From the NCBI GenBank assembly GCA_900555635.1, contig USLU01000002.1, positions 124,001 through 188,000 on the forward strand: a DNA stretch of 64,000 nucleotides, in the 5' to 3' direction. The notes below the pieces were generated by a model. The model made no database searches and had not been told where the DNA came from. It saw nothing but the letters and a program-made list of their open reading frames with translations. Positions 53,806 through 62,846 of the stretch are shown piece by piece. The DNA is from an uncultured Bacteroides sp. GTDB taxonomy: Bacteria > Bacteroidota > Bacteroidia > Bacteroidales > Bacteroidaceae. Every line of letters starts with the position of its first letter. Positions within the stretch are counted from its first letter, which is position 1. The position numbers were made by a program, and so were the translations under genes.

Positions 53806-54291
53806 TTAAAAATACAGACCGAATCCAACCTTCAATCCGAACTTAGAGCGGTCGCTATTCACATTCCAATATGCAGCAGGTTCAATAGTTACCGTACGGG
53901 AAAGGAAGAAAGCATATCCGGCTTCCAAACCAAAAGAAAATTTAGTATCATCATCGCCATCCCAATTCCAACGATCTACGTTTACATTAGCACCCAAGTA
54001 CACGCCTACTTTGTCGATATAATAACGACCACCTACACCAAGCGTATAGACATCGATATCAGAACCACCGGTATTCCAAGCAGCACCGGCATTTACTAAC
54101 AATGCAACATTGTCCAGCAAGAATGCACCACCCTTAGCCTCGAGGCCAAAGCTCGTCTTGTCAGTTCCTGTATCATGTGATAGTTCTAAGCCTGTGACTG
54201 ACGGATTTACAATCCATTTTCCTTTTTCAAACTGTGCCTGAGCTGCTACTGTGACAACGATCAGGCAAACGAATAATGCAAGTTTTTTCAT
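53806..54291 (-). CDS. Small outer membrane beta-barrel protein
   Basis: A 161-residue protein with a signal peptide (MKKLALFVCLIVVTVAAQAQ) and alternating beta-strand pattern throughout (YTLGVGGRYYIDKVGVYLGA, FSFGLEAGYAFFLSRTVTIE). It ends in FGLKVGFGLYF, a typical outer membrane assembly signal. It resembles eight-stranded OMP_b-brl proteins. The gene starts 21 bases after the small two-TM gene, so it may be the third gene of the cstA transcript. The function is unknown. Confidence 0.82.
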   Translation of the reverse strand: MKKLALFVCLIVVTVAAQAQFEKGKWIVNPSVTGLELSHDTGTDKTSFGLEAKGGAFLLDNVALLVNAGAAWNTGGSDIDVYTLGVGGRYYIDKVGVYLGANVNVDRWNWDGDDDTKFSFGLEAGYAFFLSRTVTIEPAAYWNVNSDRSKFGLKVGFGLYF

Positions 54292-54312
54292 CTTGTTTGG
54301 TTTTTGAGTAAG

Positions 54313-54534
54313 TTAATGTAGTTTATTATCTTCTTCACGCCGTTTCCTCTGTAACTCTTCCTTCTTACGAAGAACCAGCCACAACACTAAAACTATAACA
54401 TAGGAAACAGCAACGGTAACATACTTTTCAGTATTGCTGATTTCTGTATTACGGGGCAAAAAATACGCCGCTGTTGCAGTAACATAAATAAGTAAGGCCA
54501 AAGTTAAGCCGGTAGATTTTTTAAATTTCTTCAT
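54313..54534 (-). CDS. Small two-helix membrane protein, coupled to cstA
   Basis: A 73-residue protein starting at the ATG 54534, whose first base overlaps the cstA stop (TAATG), a sign of translational coupling. A TTG at 54540 would overlap further and is less likely. Two membrane helices are visible (LTLALLIYVTATAAYFL and YVTVAVSYVIVLVLWLVL), then a strongly charged tail (RKKEELQRKRREEDNK). I do not recognise a family. Its placement suggests an accessory subunit or stabiliser of the CstA transporter. Confidence 0.72.
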   Translation of the reverse strand: MKKFKKSTGLTLALLIYVTATAAYFLPRNTEISNTEKYVTVAVSYVIVLVLWLVLRKKEELQRKRREEDNKLH

Positions 54535-55964
54535 TACCAAAGTTTTTTAGTCGTCTTAAAATACCAGATTTTAAACCAGATGACTGCTATCCCCACAGCC
54601 AGAATGCCAATAATCCCGGATGCCTGTGGCTTTACGCCGAATCCTTCCGGAGCCACACAGATATATGTAGTGCATACTGCCGTCATAAATAATGCAGGCA
54701 AATAAGTAACATAAAAAATATGTCCTTTCTTCTCACGCACCAAATAAACAGTGATTGCCCACAAAGTAAAAACAGCCAACGTCTGATTAGTCCAAGCAAA
54801 ATAACGCCAGATCATATCGAAACCATCCTTGTCGCGCATGCTGTACAACAGGAGTGCAATAGCTACAATAAACATCGGGATACATATATATAAACGGCGA
54901 CGCATGGATTTTTGTTCCACCCCCAGGAAATCTGCTACGATGAGACGAGCTGAACGGAAAGCCGTATCGCCACTGGTAATTGGAGCTGCAATCACTCCCA
55001 AAATAGCCAGTACACCTCCTACAGCTCCCAACCAATTTTTAGTGATAGCATCTACTACCACAGCGGCATTCGTCTCCCCCATTCCATTTTCATGAAAGAA
55101 ATATGTGGCGGCGGCAGCCCATATCAAAGCCACTATGCCTTCGGTTATCATCGCCCCATAAAACACAGGACGACCGTGACGCTCGCTCGTCATACAACGC
55201 GCCATAAGCGGACTTTGTGTAGCATGGAAACCACTGATAGCTCCGCAAGCAATACTCACAAACATAATCGGAAAGATAGGCAGCAAGGCAGCATTAGGAT
55301 GTGTATTTGGCAAACCATCCCATATTTCGGGCAAAACCGGATGGTGTACATATAGCATAACCAGAATACCCACAGCCATAAATAGCAAAGCTACGGCAAA
55401 CAACGGATATATCTTACCTATAATCTTATCAACAGGGAGTAAAGTAGCCAATATATAATAAGCAAAAACAACAATAATCCAGAAAGTAGTATCCAGATGT
55501 TCCGGAGTCAGTTTTGCCAACAGTCCTGCGGGACCGGCCACAAAAACGGCTCCCACTAATATCATCAAGATTACTGTAAAGCCACGCATTACTTGTTTGG
55601 TAGTCAATCCCAGATAACGCCCGATAATTTCCGGAAGGCTTTCACCACCATGACGTAGAGAAAGCATACCGGCAAAATAATCATGTACAGCACCGGCAAA
55701 AATACTTCCAAATACAATCCATAAATAAGAGGCTGTACCGAATTTAGCACCCATAATAGCACCAAAGATCGGCCCCAAACCGGCAATATTAAGGAATTGA
55801 ATCATAAATATTTTCCATGTAGGCAAAGGGATATAGTCTACCCCATCAGTTTTGGTCAAGGCGGGAGTTTTGCGGTCATCCGGACCGAATATACGTTCAA
55901 TGAAACGTCCGTAAACAAAATACCCCACAATCAATGCTAACAAACAAAGTGTAAATGTAATCAT
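54534..55964 (-). CDS. cstA: CstA-family peptide/pyruvate transporter, short form
   Basis: A 476-residue membrane protein of the carbon starvation protein A family. It has CstA motifs DGVDYIPLPTWKIFMIQFLN, IAGLGPIFGAIMGAKFG, HDYFAGMLSLRHGGESLPE, SGFHATQSPLMARCM and SGDTAFRSARLIVADF. It is much shorter than the ~700-residue E. coli protein, which is usual for Bacteroides members. The family imports peptides or pyruvate. The substrate here is not known. Confidence 0.9.
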   Translation of the reverse strand: MITFTLCLLALIVGYFVYGRFIERIFGPDDRKTPALTKTDGVDYIPLPTWKIFMIQFLNIAGLGPIFGAIMGAKFGTASYLWIVFGSIFAGAVHDYFAGMLSLRHGGESLPEIIGRYLGLTTKQVMRGFTVILMILVGAVFVAGPAGLLAKLTPEHLDTTFWIIVVFAYYILATLLPVDKIIGKIYPLFAVALLFMAVGILVMLYVHHPVLPEIWDGLPNTHPNAALLPIFPIMFVSIACGAISGFHATQSPLMARCMTSERHGRPVFYGAMITEGIVALIWAAAATYFFHENGMGETNAAVVVDAITKNWLGAVGGVLAILGVIAAPITSGDTAFRSARLIVADFLGVEQKSMRRRLYICIPMFIVAIALLLYSMRDKDGFDMIWRYFAWTNQTLAVFTLWAITVYLVREKKGHIFYVTYLPALFMTAVCTTYICVAPEGFGVKPQASGIIGILAVGIAVIWFKIWYFKTTKKLW

Positions 55965-55989
55965 GGCGTGTTAATCTTTTTAATGTATG

Positions 55990-56022
55990 CAAATGTAATA
56001 GTTTCTATCTAAACTCCACAAA
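55990..56022 (-). promoter_or_regulatory. Promoter of the cstA cluster
   Basis: On the minus strand TTTG (56022-56019), a 21-base spacer and TACATTTG (55997-55990) match the Bacteroides consensus. The leader is about 20 bases. Confidence 0.6.
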
Positions 56023-56102
56023 ATAATCAGGTGTTTTGCTTATCTTCGCCGCAATTTATCGAACTTCTGCTTCGGTAAAAAGTTGAAAATAGAAAATAGT
56101 AT

Positions 56103-57572
56103 ATGAAACGAATAATCTTCATCTTATTATATATAGCATTCATCCTGCCTCTTGCCGCAAAGCCTCCCAAATACGAGGTACGCGCAGCATGGATCACTGC
56201 TGTTTATGGTCTGGATTGGCCCCGCACCCGTGCAACTTCTCCCGAAGGCATACGCAAGCAACAAGCCGAACTGATTGAAATACTGGATCAGCTGAAAGCT
56301 GCCAATTTCAATACGATACTGTTTCAAACCCGAACGCGCGGAGATGTGCTTTATAACTCCTCCATAGAGCCTTACAACTCCATCCTGACCGGCAAGACCG
56401 GCGGCAATCCCGGTTATGATCCACTAGCGTTTGCGGTACAAGAATGCCATAGACGGGGCATGGAATGTCATGCCTGGATGGTAACCATTCCTTTAGGAAA
56501 CCGCAAGCATGTTGCCGCTTTAGGAAATGAATCGGTAACCAAAAGAAAATCGGCTATTTGTGTACCCTACAAACGTGAATATTTCCTCAATCCGGGTCAT
56601 CCGCAAACCAAAGAATACTTGATGAGCTTGGTCCGAGAGGTAGTAGAACGCTATGATGTAGACGGAGTACACTTCGATTATCTGCGTTATCCGGAGAATG
56701 CACCCCGCTTTCCGGATAGCTACGATTACAAGAAGTACGGCAATGGGCGTAGTCTTGCCCAGTGGCGACGTGATAATATCACCGAAATTGTCCGCTATAT
56801 CTATAAAGGTGTAAAAGCCTTGAAACCGTGGGTAAAAGTAAGTACATGCCCTGTAGGTAAATATCGTGACACTTCCCGATACTCTTCACGCGGCTGGAAT
56901 GCCTTCCATACCGTGAACCAAGATGTAGAAGGATGGTTGGGAGAAGGCATTCAAGACCAAGTTTATCCAATGATGTATTTCCGTGGCAACGGTTTTTATC
57001 CTTTCGCCCTCGACTGGAAAGAACAAAGTAACGGACGACAGATTATTCCCGGTCTAGGTATCTATTTCCTTCATCCCGACGAGGGAAACTGGACTGTAGA
57101 TGAAATAGAACGCCAGATTAATTTTATCCGCGCACATAACCTGGACGGTGAAGCACATTATCGCGTCAAGTATCTGATGGATAATACTCAGGATATTTAT
57201 GATATTTTGGAAGAAAACTATTATACCGCCCAAGCTTTGCAACCCGCTATGCCGTGGATTGATAATATTCCTCCCACTGCTCCTACTAAACTCAGCGTCG
57301 AGCATCAAGGAGACGGCTATACTTTACTACGTTGGCAACCCGCCACAGACAATGATAAGCGTAATGCACCGACTTATGTGATCTACGGTTCGGACACTTA
57401 TCCTGTAGATACCTCCAACCCGGAAAACATTCTGGCGCAACGGGTACAGGGTACAGAATACCTATATGCGCCGATACGTCCGTGGAAAGCAAAGAAATAT
57501 TTTGCTGTAACAGCTGTTGATCGTTGTGGGAATGAGAGTAATGCCGATCAAATAACTAATACAAAGAATTGA
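56103..57572 (+). CDS. GHL10 (DUF187) family glycosyl hydrolase-like protein, second copy
   Basis: A 489-residue secreted protein with a signal peptide (MKRIIFILLYIAFILPLAAK). Barrel motifs match those of the gene at 47263-48774: YEVRAAWITAVYGLDW, FNTILFQTRTRGDVLY, ECHAWMVTIPLG, YDVDGVHFDYLRYPE and KVSTCPVGKYRD. It also ends in an Fn3-like domain (KYFAVTAVDRCGNESNADQ). The two copies are clearly diverged, so their substrates may differ. It is divergent from cstA and has no partner in the same transcript. Confidence 0.88.
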   Translation: MKRIIFILLYIAFILPLAAKPPKYEVRAAWITAVYGLDWPRTRATSPEGIRKQQAELIEILDQLKAANFNTILFQTRTRGDVLYNSSIEPYNSILTGKTGGNPGYDPLAFAVQECHRRGMECHAWMVTIPLGNRKHVAALGNESVTKRKSAICVPYKREYFLNPGHPQTKEYLMSLVREVVERYDVDGVHFDYLRYPENAPRFPDSYDYKKYGNGRSLAQWRRDNITEIVRYIYKGVKALKPWVKVSTCPVGKYRDTSRYSSRGWNAFHTVNQDVEGWLGEGIQDQVYPMMYFRGNGFYPFALDWKEQSNGRQIIPGLGIYFLHPDEGNWTVDEIERQINFIRAHNLDGEAHYRVKYLMDNTQDIYDILEENYYTAQALQPAMPWIDNIPPTAPTKLSVEHQGDGYTLLRWQPATDNDKRNAPTYVIYGSDTYPVDTSNPENILAQRVQGTEYLYAPIRPWKAKKYFAVTAVDRCGNESNADQITNTKN

Positions 57573-57587
57573 TTTAGAATATTTTCA

Positions 57588-57618
57588 TTTGTATTTTCTA
57601 ATTCTTTCATTACATTTG
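57588..57618 (+). promoter_or_regulatory. Promoter of the LytS-type kinase operon
   Basis: TTTG at 57588-57591, a 19-base spacer and TACATTTG at 57611-57618, fully matching the consensus. Transcription would start near 57625, 14 bases before the ATG. Confidence 0.65.
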
Positions 57619-57638
57619 TTGAACTTAAAACTAATGCA

Positions 57639-59693
57639 ATGAAAAGAGGACTTTTTTTCCCATGTTTACTCCTTGTATCATGGATTGCAGGAAGTATCAG
57701 TTGCAGCTCACCCGTTTCTCAAAAAACAGATTGGCGGCAACGCATAGACTCCGTAGCTCGTATTAATTACAATTTAGCATTCGGCTATCCCGATTCGGTG
57801 CGGCAAATACTTTCACACCTACCCATTCCTGCGGAAGACAGTATAAACCAATATTATCTCTACCTGCACTACGGTCGTTGTTACTATTTAAACGACCAAA
57901 TGGATTCAACTCTCGCATGTATGAGCATTGTAGAAAATTTTTGCAAGCGTAATCCGTTTTCTCCTTCCATACACTCTCTTCTAGCGGGTGCTTACAATAT
58001 ACGGGCAGTAGTTTACCTGACGCGAAATGAACGAAAGGACGCCCTATCTTATCTCAATCTCGCTTACCAGCATATACAGCAAGCTGATATTCGCCGCGAA
58101 ATGCCCAATATATGTGTAAATGCCGCCGACATTTGCCGACAAATGGGAAAGTTACCTCAAGCTACAGCTTGGTATAGGCGTGCAATGGTCGCTGCCGACT
58201 CTCTGCAAATGCCCGAAATGATGCACTGTATCCATACCGGATTAGGATTAATTTATGCCGACTTGAATAATTTTGAAAAAGCACACTTCTACTTATCAAT
58301 AGCTGATACCCTCTATCCTCCTCAAACCCCTTATGAATCATACTACTTCTATAACACAAGGTCGAATTGCTATACCTTCGAAAATAAGCATCTTCAAGCT
58401 TTAGAATGCAGTAGAAAGGCCTATGAATTTGCAAAAGAAATAAAACAAGATCTGGCCAGAGCTACAGCAGAAGCCAATATCGGCGAAACATTTCTAGCAC
58501 TCGGAAATATTGATTCTGCCCGATATTATCTAGATCTTGCCAGCAAATACTATTTTGTTTCACCAGATGCAGATACTAGCATACGTTTTTTTATCAAAGG
58601 AATATATGCTTCGATTGCCTTGGCAGAAAATGATCTTGCTAAAGCCAACCGCATTCTATCAGAACCATATGATCCTTCAGTCATCGGAGCTGCCTACCTC
58701 TACCTGCACAATAAACGCTTGGTGGAATATTATACAAAAATCAGTGATTTTAAAAAAGCAAATCAATATCAGAAGTTAGTTACACTATATGACGACTCAT
58801 TACGAAACTCACGTTATCAGAACAGCATTGCCGAGATCGATATGCGTTACCGTCAGGATACCGCCCTACTTCGTCGCGATATCGTTATAGCCAATACCAA
58901 CAGCCGGGTTTCGGATTTGCAAAGTACTGTCACTCTTACCATTTCATTATTGGTATTAACCTTAATTGTTGTACTATCTATTTATAGTTATATCCGTCGA
59001 CGGAATGAGCGCAAACGTCGTGAACAACTCAGTCTTATTACCAAACTGCGTATGGAAAATGTACGAAACCGATTCTCCCCTCATTTTGTATTCAATGTAC
59101 TAAATGCCGTTATTGGTTCCTTGTCTCGCGAAGAAAGTAAAGCACTGCCGTTACGACTTCTCATTCAAGTATTACGAAGCAACCTGCTCATTTCGGACAA
59201 GATAGCCATACCGCTCCATGAAGAGATTGAACTGGTAAAAAGCTATGCCGGACTGCGCCAAAGTACCAATCCGGCAACCCCAACCGTAGAATGGAATATT
59301 TCACCGGATATTAATCTTGACCTGCTACTACCTGCCATGATTATCCAAATACCGGTAGAAAATGCTTTGAAACATGCTTTCCCTTCGACTTACAATTCAG
59401 ATGAAACACCTTTGGTATCTATACAAATAATACCCAAAGGCAATGGCTACACTCTAATCATCATAGAAGACAACGGAATAGGCTACATACCGGGTGCCAA
59501 ACCTTCCGACAGACTTCATTCCAACGATACAGGAACAGGCATCCACATACTGTTCCGCACTGTGGAACTATTGAACTTGAAAAATATTCATAAAATGACA
59601 TTTGAGATTACCGACCGTTCTGTCAACCAAACAGAAGCACATGGTACCCGTGTCACCATTCTAATACCCTCCATATACAATTATAACTCATGA
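57639..59693 (+). CDS. LytS-like sensor histidine kinase with TPR sensor region
   Basis: A 684-residue kinase. A lipoprotein-like signal (LLLVSWIAGSISCSS) is followed by TPR-like repeats (~60-400) and a membrane helix (LTISLLVLTLIVVLSIYSYI, ~430-450). The PF06580-type His_kinase region has His482 in FSPHFVFNVLNA, and the ATP-binding part has IPVENALKHAF and EDNGIGYIPG. This class phosphorylates LytTR-type regulators. One is encoded directly downstream with a 4-base overlap (ATGA). The signal is unknown. Confidence 0.9.
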   Translation: MKRGLFFPCLLLVSWIAGSISCSSPVSQKTDWRQRIDSVARINYNLAFGYPDSVRQILSHLPIPAEDSINQYYLYLHYGRCYYLNDQMDSTLACMSIVENFCKRNPFSPSIHSLLAGAYNIRAVVYLTRNERKDALSYLNLAYQHIQQADIRREMPNICVNAADICRQMGKLPQATAWYRRAMVAADSLQMPEMMHCIHTGLGLIYADLNNFEKAHFYLSIADTLYPPQTPYESYYFYNTRSNCYTFENKHLQALECSRKAYEFAKEIKQDLARATAEANIGETFLALGNIDSARYYLDLASKYYFVSPDADTSIRFFIKGIYASIALAENDLAKANRILSEPYDPSVIGAAYLYLHNKRLVEYYTKISDFKKANQYQKLVTLYDDSLRNSRYQNSIAEIDMRYRQDTALLRRDIVIANTNSRVSDLQSTVTLTISLLVLTLIVVLSIYSYIRRRNERKRREQLSLITKLRMENVRNRFSPHFVFNVLNAVIGSLSREESKALPLRLLIQVLRSNLLISDKIAIPLHEEIELVKSYAGLRQSTNPATPTVEWNISPDINLDLLLPAMIIQIPVENALKHAFPSTYNSDETPLVSIQIIPKGNGYTLIIIEDNGIGYIPGAKPSDRLHSNDTGTGIHILFRTVELLNLKNIHKMTFEITDRSVNQTEAHGTRVTILIPSIYNYNS

Positions 59694-60454
59694 AAAACAC
59701 TCCTATTACCACCATGATTGTGGATGATGAACCGGCTTGCATCAAGCGACTCATCCAAGACCTGGAAGCTTTCCCCGAAATACAGGTCATAGAAACCGTT
59801 ACTTCTGCCGACAAAGCCCGGAAGACAATCGTCAAACAGCAGCCCGACCTTCTATTCTTGGATGTGGAGATGCCAGGAACCAACGGCATCGAGCTATTAC
59901 AGAGTATTCGTCCCGAAGTTCATCCGGGTCTGTGCGTCGTGTTCTATAGCGCTTTCAACCAGTATATGATTGACGCTCTTCGTGCCGCCGCCTTTGACTT
60001 CTTATTAAAACCGTATCAACCGGAAGAGTTAGAGTACATCATTAATCGTATCAAGCGTGAACAGGAACTGAACCCGTTAAACTTTGAGCAATCCATGCGT
60101 CGACTGCTTTCAGATGATCGCAAGTTTGCCATACAAACCATCACCGGTCTACTGTTACTTAAACGCTCGGATATTCTTTGTTTCCAGTTTTTAAGCGACA
60201 ACCATTGTTGGCAAATGATACTTACTGACCGAAGCCACCACAAACTCCGCAACAGCACAACAGCAAAAGAGCTACTGAACATCAGCAACTCTTTCGTTCA
60301 AACCGGGCAGGATTGCATTCTGAACCTCGATTACTTGTTGAGTATTGAAAACAAATCTCTCCGTTGCATTCTGCATCCTCCATTTCAGGACTTAGCGATT
60401 ACGGTATCACGCAGATACTTTGGAAAAATAAGAGAATTGTTAGAGATGATATAA
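59690..60454 (+). CDS. LytTR-family response regulator
   Basis: A 254-residue regulator whose start overlaps the kinase stop by 4 bases. The receiver domain has the acidic pair in IVDDEPACIKR, phospho-acceptor Asp58 in LFLDVEMPG and Lys in FLLKPYQPEE. The C-terminal ~105 residues form a LytTR DNA-binding domain (LKRSDILCFQFLSDNHCWQM, FVQTGQDCILNLDYLLSIEN, ISRRYFGKIRELL-like end). It is the clear partner of the upstream kinase. It ends 9 bases from the convergent surface lipoprotein gene, which it might or might not control. Confidence 0.92.
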   Translation: MKNTPITTMIVDDEPACIKRLIQDLEAFPEIQVIETVTSADKARKTIVKQQPDLLFLDVEMPGTNGIELLQSIRPEVHPGLCVVFYSAFNQYMIDALRAAAFDFLLKPYQPEELEYIINRIKREQELNPLNFEQSMRRLLSDDRKFAIQTITGLLLLKRSDILCFQFLSDNHCWQMILTDRSHHKLRNSTTAKELLNISNSFVQTGQDCILNLDYLLSIENKSLRCILHPPFQDLAITVSRRYFGKIRELLEMI

Positions 60455-60463
60455 ATATTACAG

Positions 60464-62827
60464 TCACTTTTTTATTAGAACCGGATATCCTTGGTTTTCT
60501 CGTTCTGATACAGCCTGTCCAAACTTAAATCCACAGTCTGAAGGCAATGCAGCATTCAATTGCTGCACTGTTTGATTCCTCATCTGTAATACAGACATTG
60601 CAGAATTGTTTTCTCCCATATAATTTCCAGATTCTCCATATCCTTGTTTTATACCTAGATTTCCATCATATAACCAATAGCTATTAATAACTTTATGGAA
60701 TTCTATAGTTATGCCATTACCAGAAAGTCCACCAACCTTGCCACTAGAACTTTCAATTTTTTGAGCAGTACTATAACTTCCAATAACATAAGGATAATTA
60801 TAGAAAGACATCAATCCTGTAATTCCACCAGCAAACACATCTTCTGAATTGACAGAGGTCTTAGCAAATACGTTTCCTGTATTAAAACAAGCTGTTACCC
60901 AAGCATCATATCCTGTAATACCACCGGCATAAACTTGAACATCTCTTGCTTTTTCACCTTGCGCATATACATTTCCATGATTTTCACACCCTTCTATTTT
61001 GATCTTTTCTACAAAAGCACAAATACCTCCCGCATAAACTGCCGTAAGATTACCTATAACTCCATAATGCTCACCATAGGCATAAACGTCTCCAAAATTA
61101 GTACATCCGGAAACTATTTTAAAAGGTTGACCACATATGCCACCGGCATAAGAATGTGCAGCATCTGTATATACCGTCCCCCAATTAACATTATCAATGT
61201 TAGAACTACTCATTCCGGCTATGCCACCAGCATAGCCTCCTATTTCTGCTTTCAAAGTCACAGTTCCTCTATTAACACATCTTGCAACATTCCCAGAACC
61301 AGATATACCACCAGCACAAGCATTAAAGTCTCCAGATTTAATATAGACCGTACCATTATTAAAGCAATCTTCCGCATCCCCCATGCCACAAATACCACCA
61401 GCATATCCATCAAAATGATAAGTGCTTACCACTACACTTCCATCATTCGTACAAGCAATTATTCTCGTATTACTATTTGAGAAGAATCCACAAATGCCTC
61501 CACCCATTGAACCTGACCCTCTTATGTAGATCGTAGCATTGTTATAGCAATTAATAACAGAAGAGTCCAAAGCATAACCACAGACACCTCCAGACGAGCC
61601 AATAGTTATAGAAGTGCCATAAAGAACATTCCCACTCATAATATTAATATTTGATAAGTCTGAGTTCACCACATGACCAAATAACCCTCTGTGAATATTA
61701 AATGAGTCACTTTGGGGAACATTGAGGTTATATATTTTCTTTCCATTCCCATTAAAAACACCCTCAAAAGGACTCAGCATTGTACCGATGGTTGCCCATT
61801 TTTGGGAGCCTAAGTCAATATCAACCATCTGAATAAACTTCTTACCTTTAATGTTTTTCATATTGGCAGACATCCAAGCCAGTTGCCGTGCATTCTCTAT
61901 CATAAAAAAACCTTCAGAATTCAATTTGGTTGGTTCTTCTTGCCCACCGTCCCACACTTCAATTGCGCTACTCTCATCCAAAACCAATTCTTTTACATAT
62001 CTCTTTCCGGCAACAAAATCCTCTTTGACATCCCAAACCACCGGAATACCTTTACCTTCACTCGTATAAAAGCTGAATACTATTTTCCCTTTTCCTTGCT
62101 TTACGGGATAGATAACATAACGAACAGTTGTAAATTCACTAGTTCCTATCATCGGAGCATCCGTAATATTCACTGTTACATAATTCTGACTATCCATGCC
62201 ACTAAAATTCACATCATTCAACGAGCCATCTTCTATATTCAACAAAGTTCTAGCCATCACTCCATTTCCCGACATTGTGAACTGCTTCAATATAAAAGGC
62301 ATACTCTTCGATTTGATTTTTAACTCCACAATGGCACATACATGTTTCATTGTAAACTCTATTCTATTAGTATTATCTGGTTTGGAACTACCATCACTAA
62401 CCATGCTCAGCATATCACTGATACCCTCCCAGCTATTACTTTTCATATCCTGCACAGCCAAATCCTTTAATATGATTTCTGTACGTGAAGAAGATGATAC
62501 ATAAGGATAAAAAGCATAATAAGCCTGCGAGCCAATCACTGTACCCGCAAAGTCTGAAGTCTTGGATTCCACTCCCTCTGCCAAAGTAGAAGTCAGATAT
62601 GCCGAGTTGCTTAAGTTCGTTCCAAAGATGCCCAATTTATCACCACTCTTCCACTTTACAACTGCCATTTCATCTTCTTCCGATACAGCTAGTCTTGTAT
62701 CAGCAGATGTATGCTGATGAACGGTAGCAAATAAAAAGCGTTCACTCGAAATACTTTCATCAAACATTTCCTGTCGGCAGGAAACCAATGCCAATAGTAT
62801 ACTACTATATATTATAATCTTTTTCAT
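60464..62827 (-). CDS. Fimbrillin (Mfa-like) / GLUG-repeat surface lipoprotein
   Basis: A 787-residue lipoprotein (MKKIIIYSSILLALVSC, Cys17). Residues ~25-280 resemble the Mfa_like_1 fimbrillin domain (ATVHQHTSADTRLAVSEED, WKSGDKLGIFG, YYAFYPYVSSS). From ~300 the protein is a repeat region of GLUG type: 'W...N.KGKKFIQMVDIDLGS', then many units of about 25-30 residues built on YAGGICG/GGITG and CxNxGxVY. The repeats should form a beta-helix. The C-terminus (LPSDCGFKFGQAVSERENQG) is typical of such proteins. It follows the BACON gene by 19 bases and is probably co-transcribed. The likely role is surface adhesion or glycan contact. Confidence 0.85.
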   Translation of the reverse strand: MKKIIIYSSILLALVSCRQEMFDESISSERFLFATVHQHTSADTRLAVSEEDEMAVVKWKSGDKLGIFGTNLSNSAYLTSTLAEGVESKTSDFAGTVIGSQAYYAFYPYVSSSSRTEIILKDLAVQDMKSNSWEGISDMLSMVSDGSSKPDNTNRIEFTMKHVCAIVELKIKSKSMPFILKQFTMSGNGVMARTLLNIEDGSLNDVNFSGMDSQNYVTVNITDAPMIGTSEFTTVRYVIYPVKQGKGKIVFSFYTSEGKGIPVVWDVKEDFVAGKRYVKELVLDESSAIEVWDGGQEEPTKLNSEGFFMIENARQLAWMSANMKNIKGKKFIQMVDIDLGSQKWATIGTMLSPFEGVFNGNGKKIYNLNVPQSDSFNIHRGLFGHVVNSDLSNINIMSGNVLYGTSITIGSSGGVCGYALDSSVINCYNNATIYIRGSGSMGGGICGFFSNSNTRIIACTNDGSVVVSTYHFDGYAGGICGMGDAEDCFNNGTVYIKSGDFNACAGGISGSGNVARCVNRGTVTLKAEIGGYAGGIAGMSSSNIDNVNWGTVYTDAAHSYAGGICGQPFKIVSGCTNFGDVYAYGEHYGVIGNLTAVYAGGICAFVEKIKIEGCENHGNVYAQGEKARDVQVYAGGITGYDAWVTACFNTGNVFAKTSVNSEDVFAGGITGLMSFYNYPYVIGSYSTAQKIESSSGKVGGLSGNGITIEFHKVINSYWLYDGNLGIKQGYGESGNYMGENNSAMSVLQMRNQTVQQLNAALPSDCGFKFGQAVSERENQGYPVLIKK

Positions 62828-62846
62828 ATCATTTCAAGTTTAGACA

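Noticed and set aside
54534..55964. Truncated CstA
   Set aside because: All core motifs are present and the ~475-residue length is normal for Bacteroides members.
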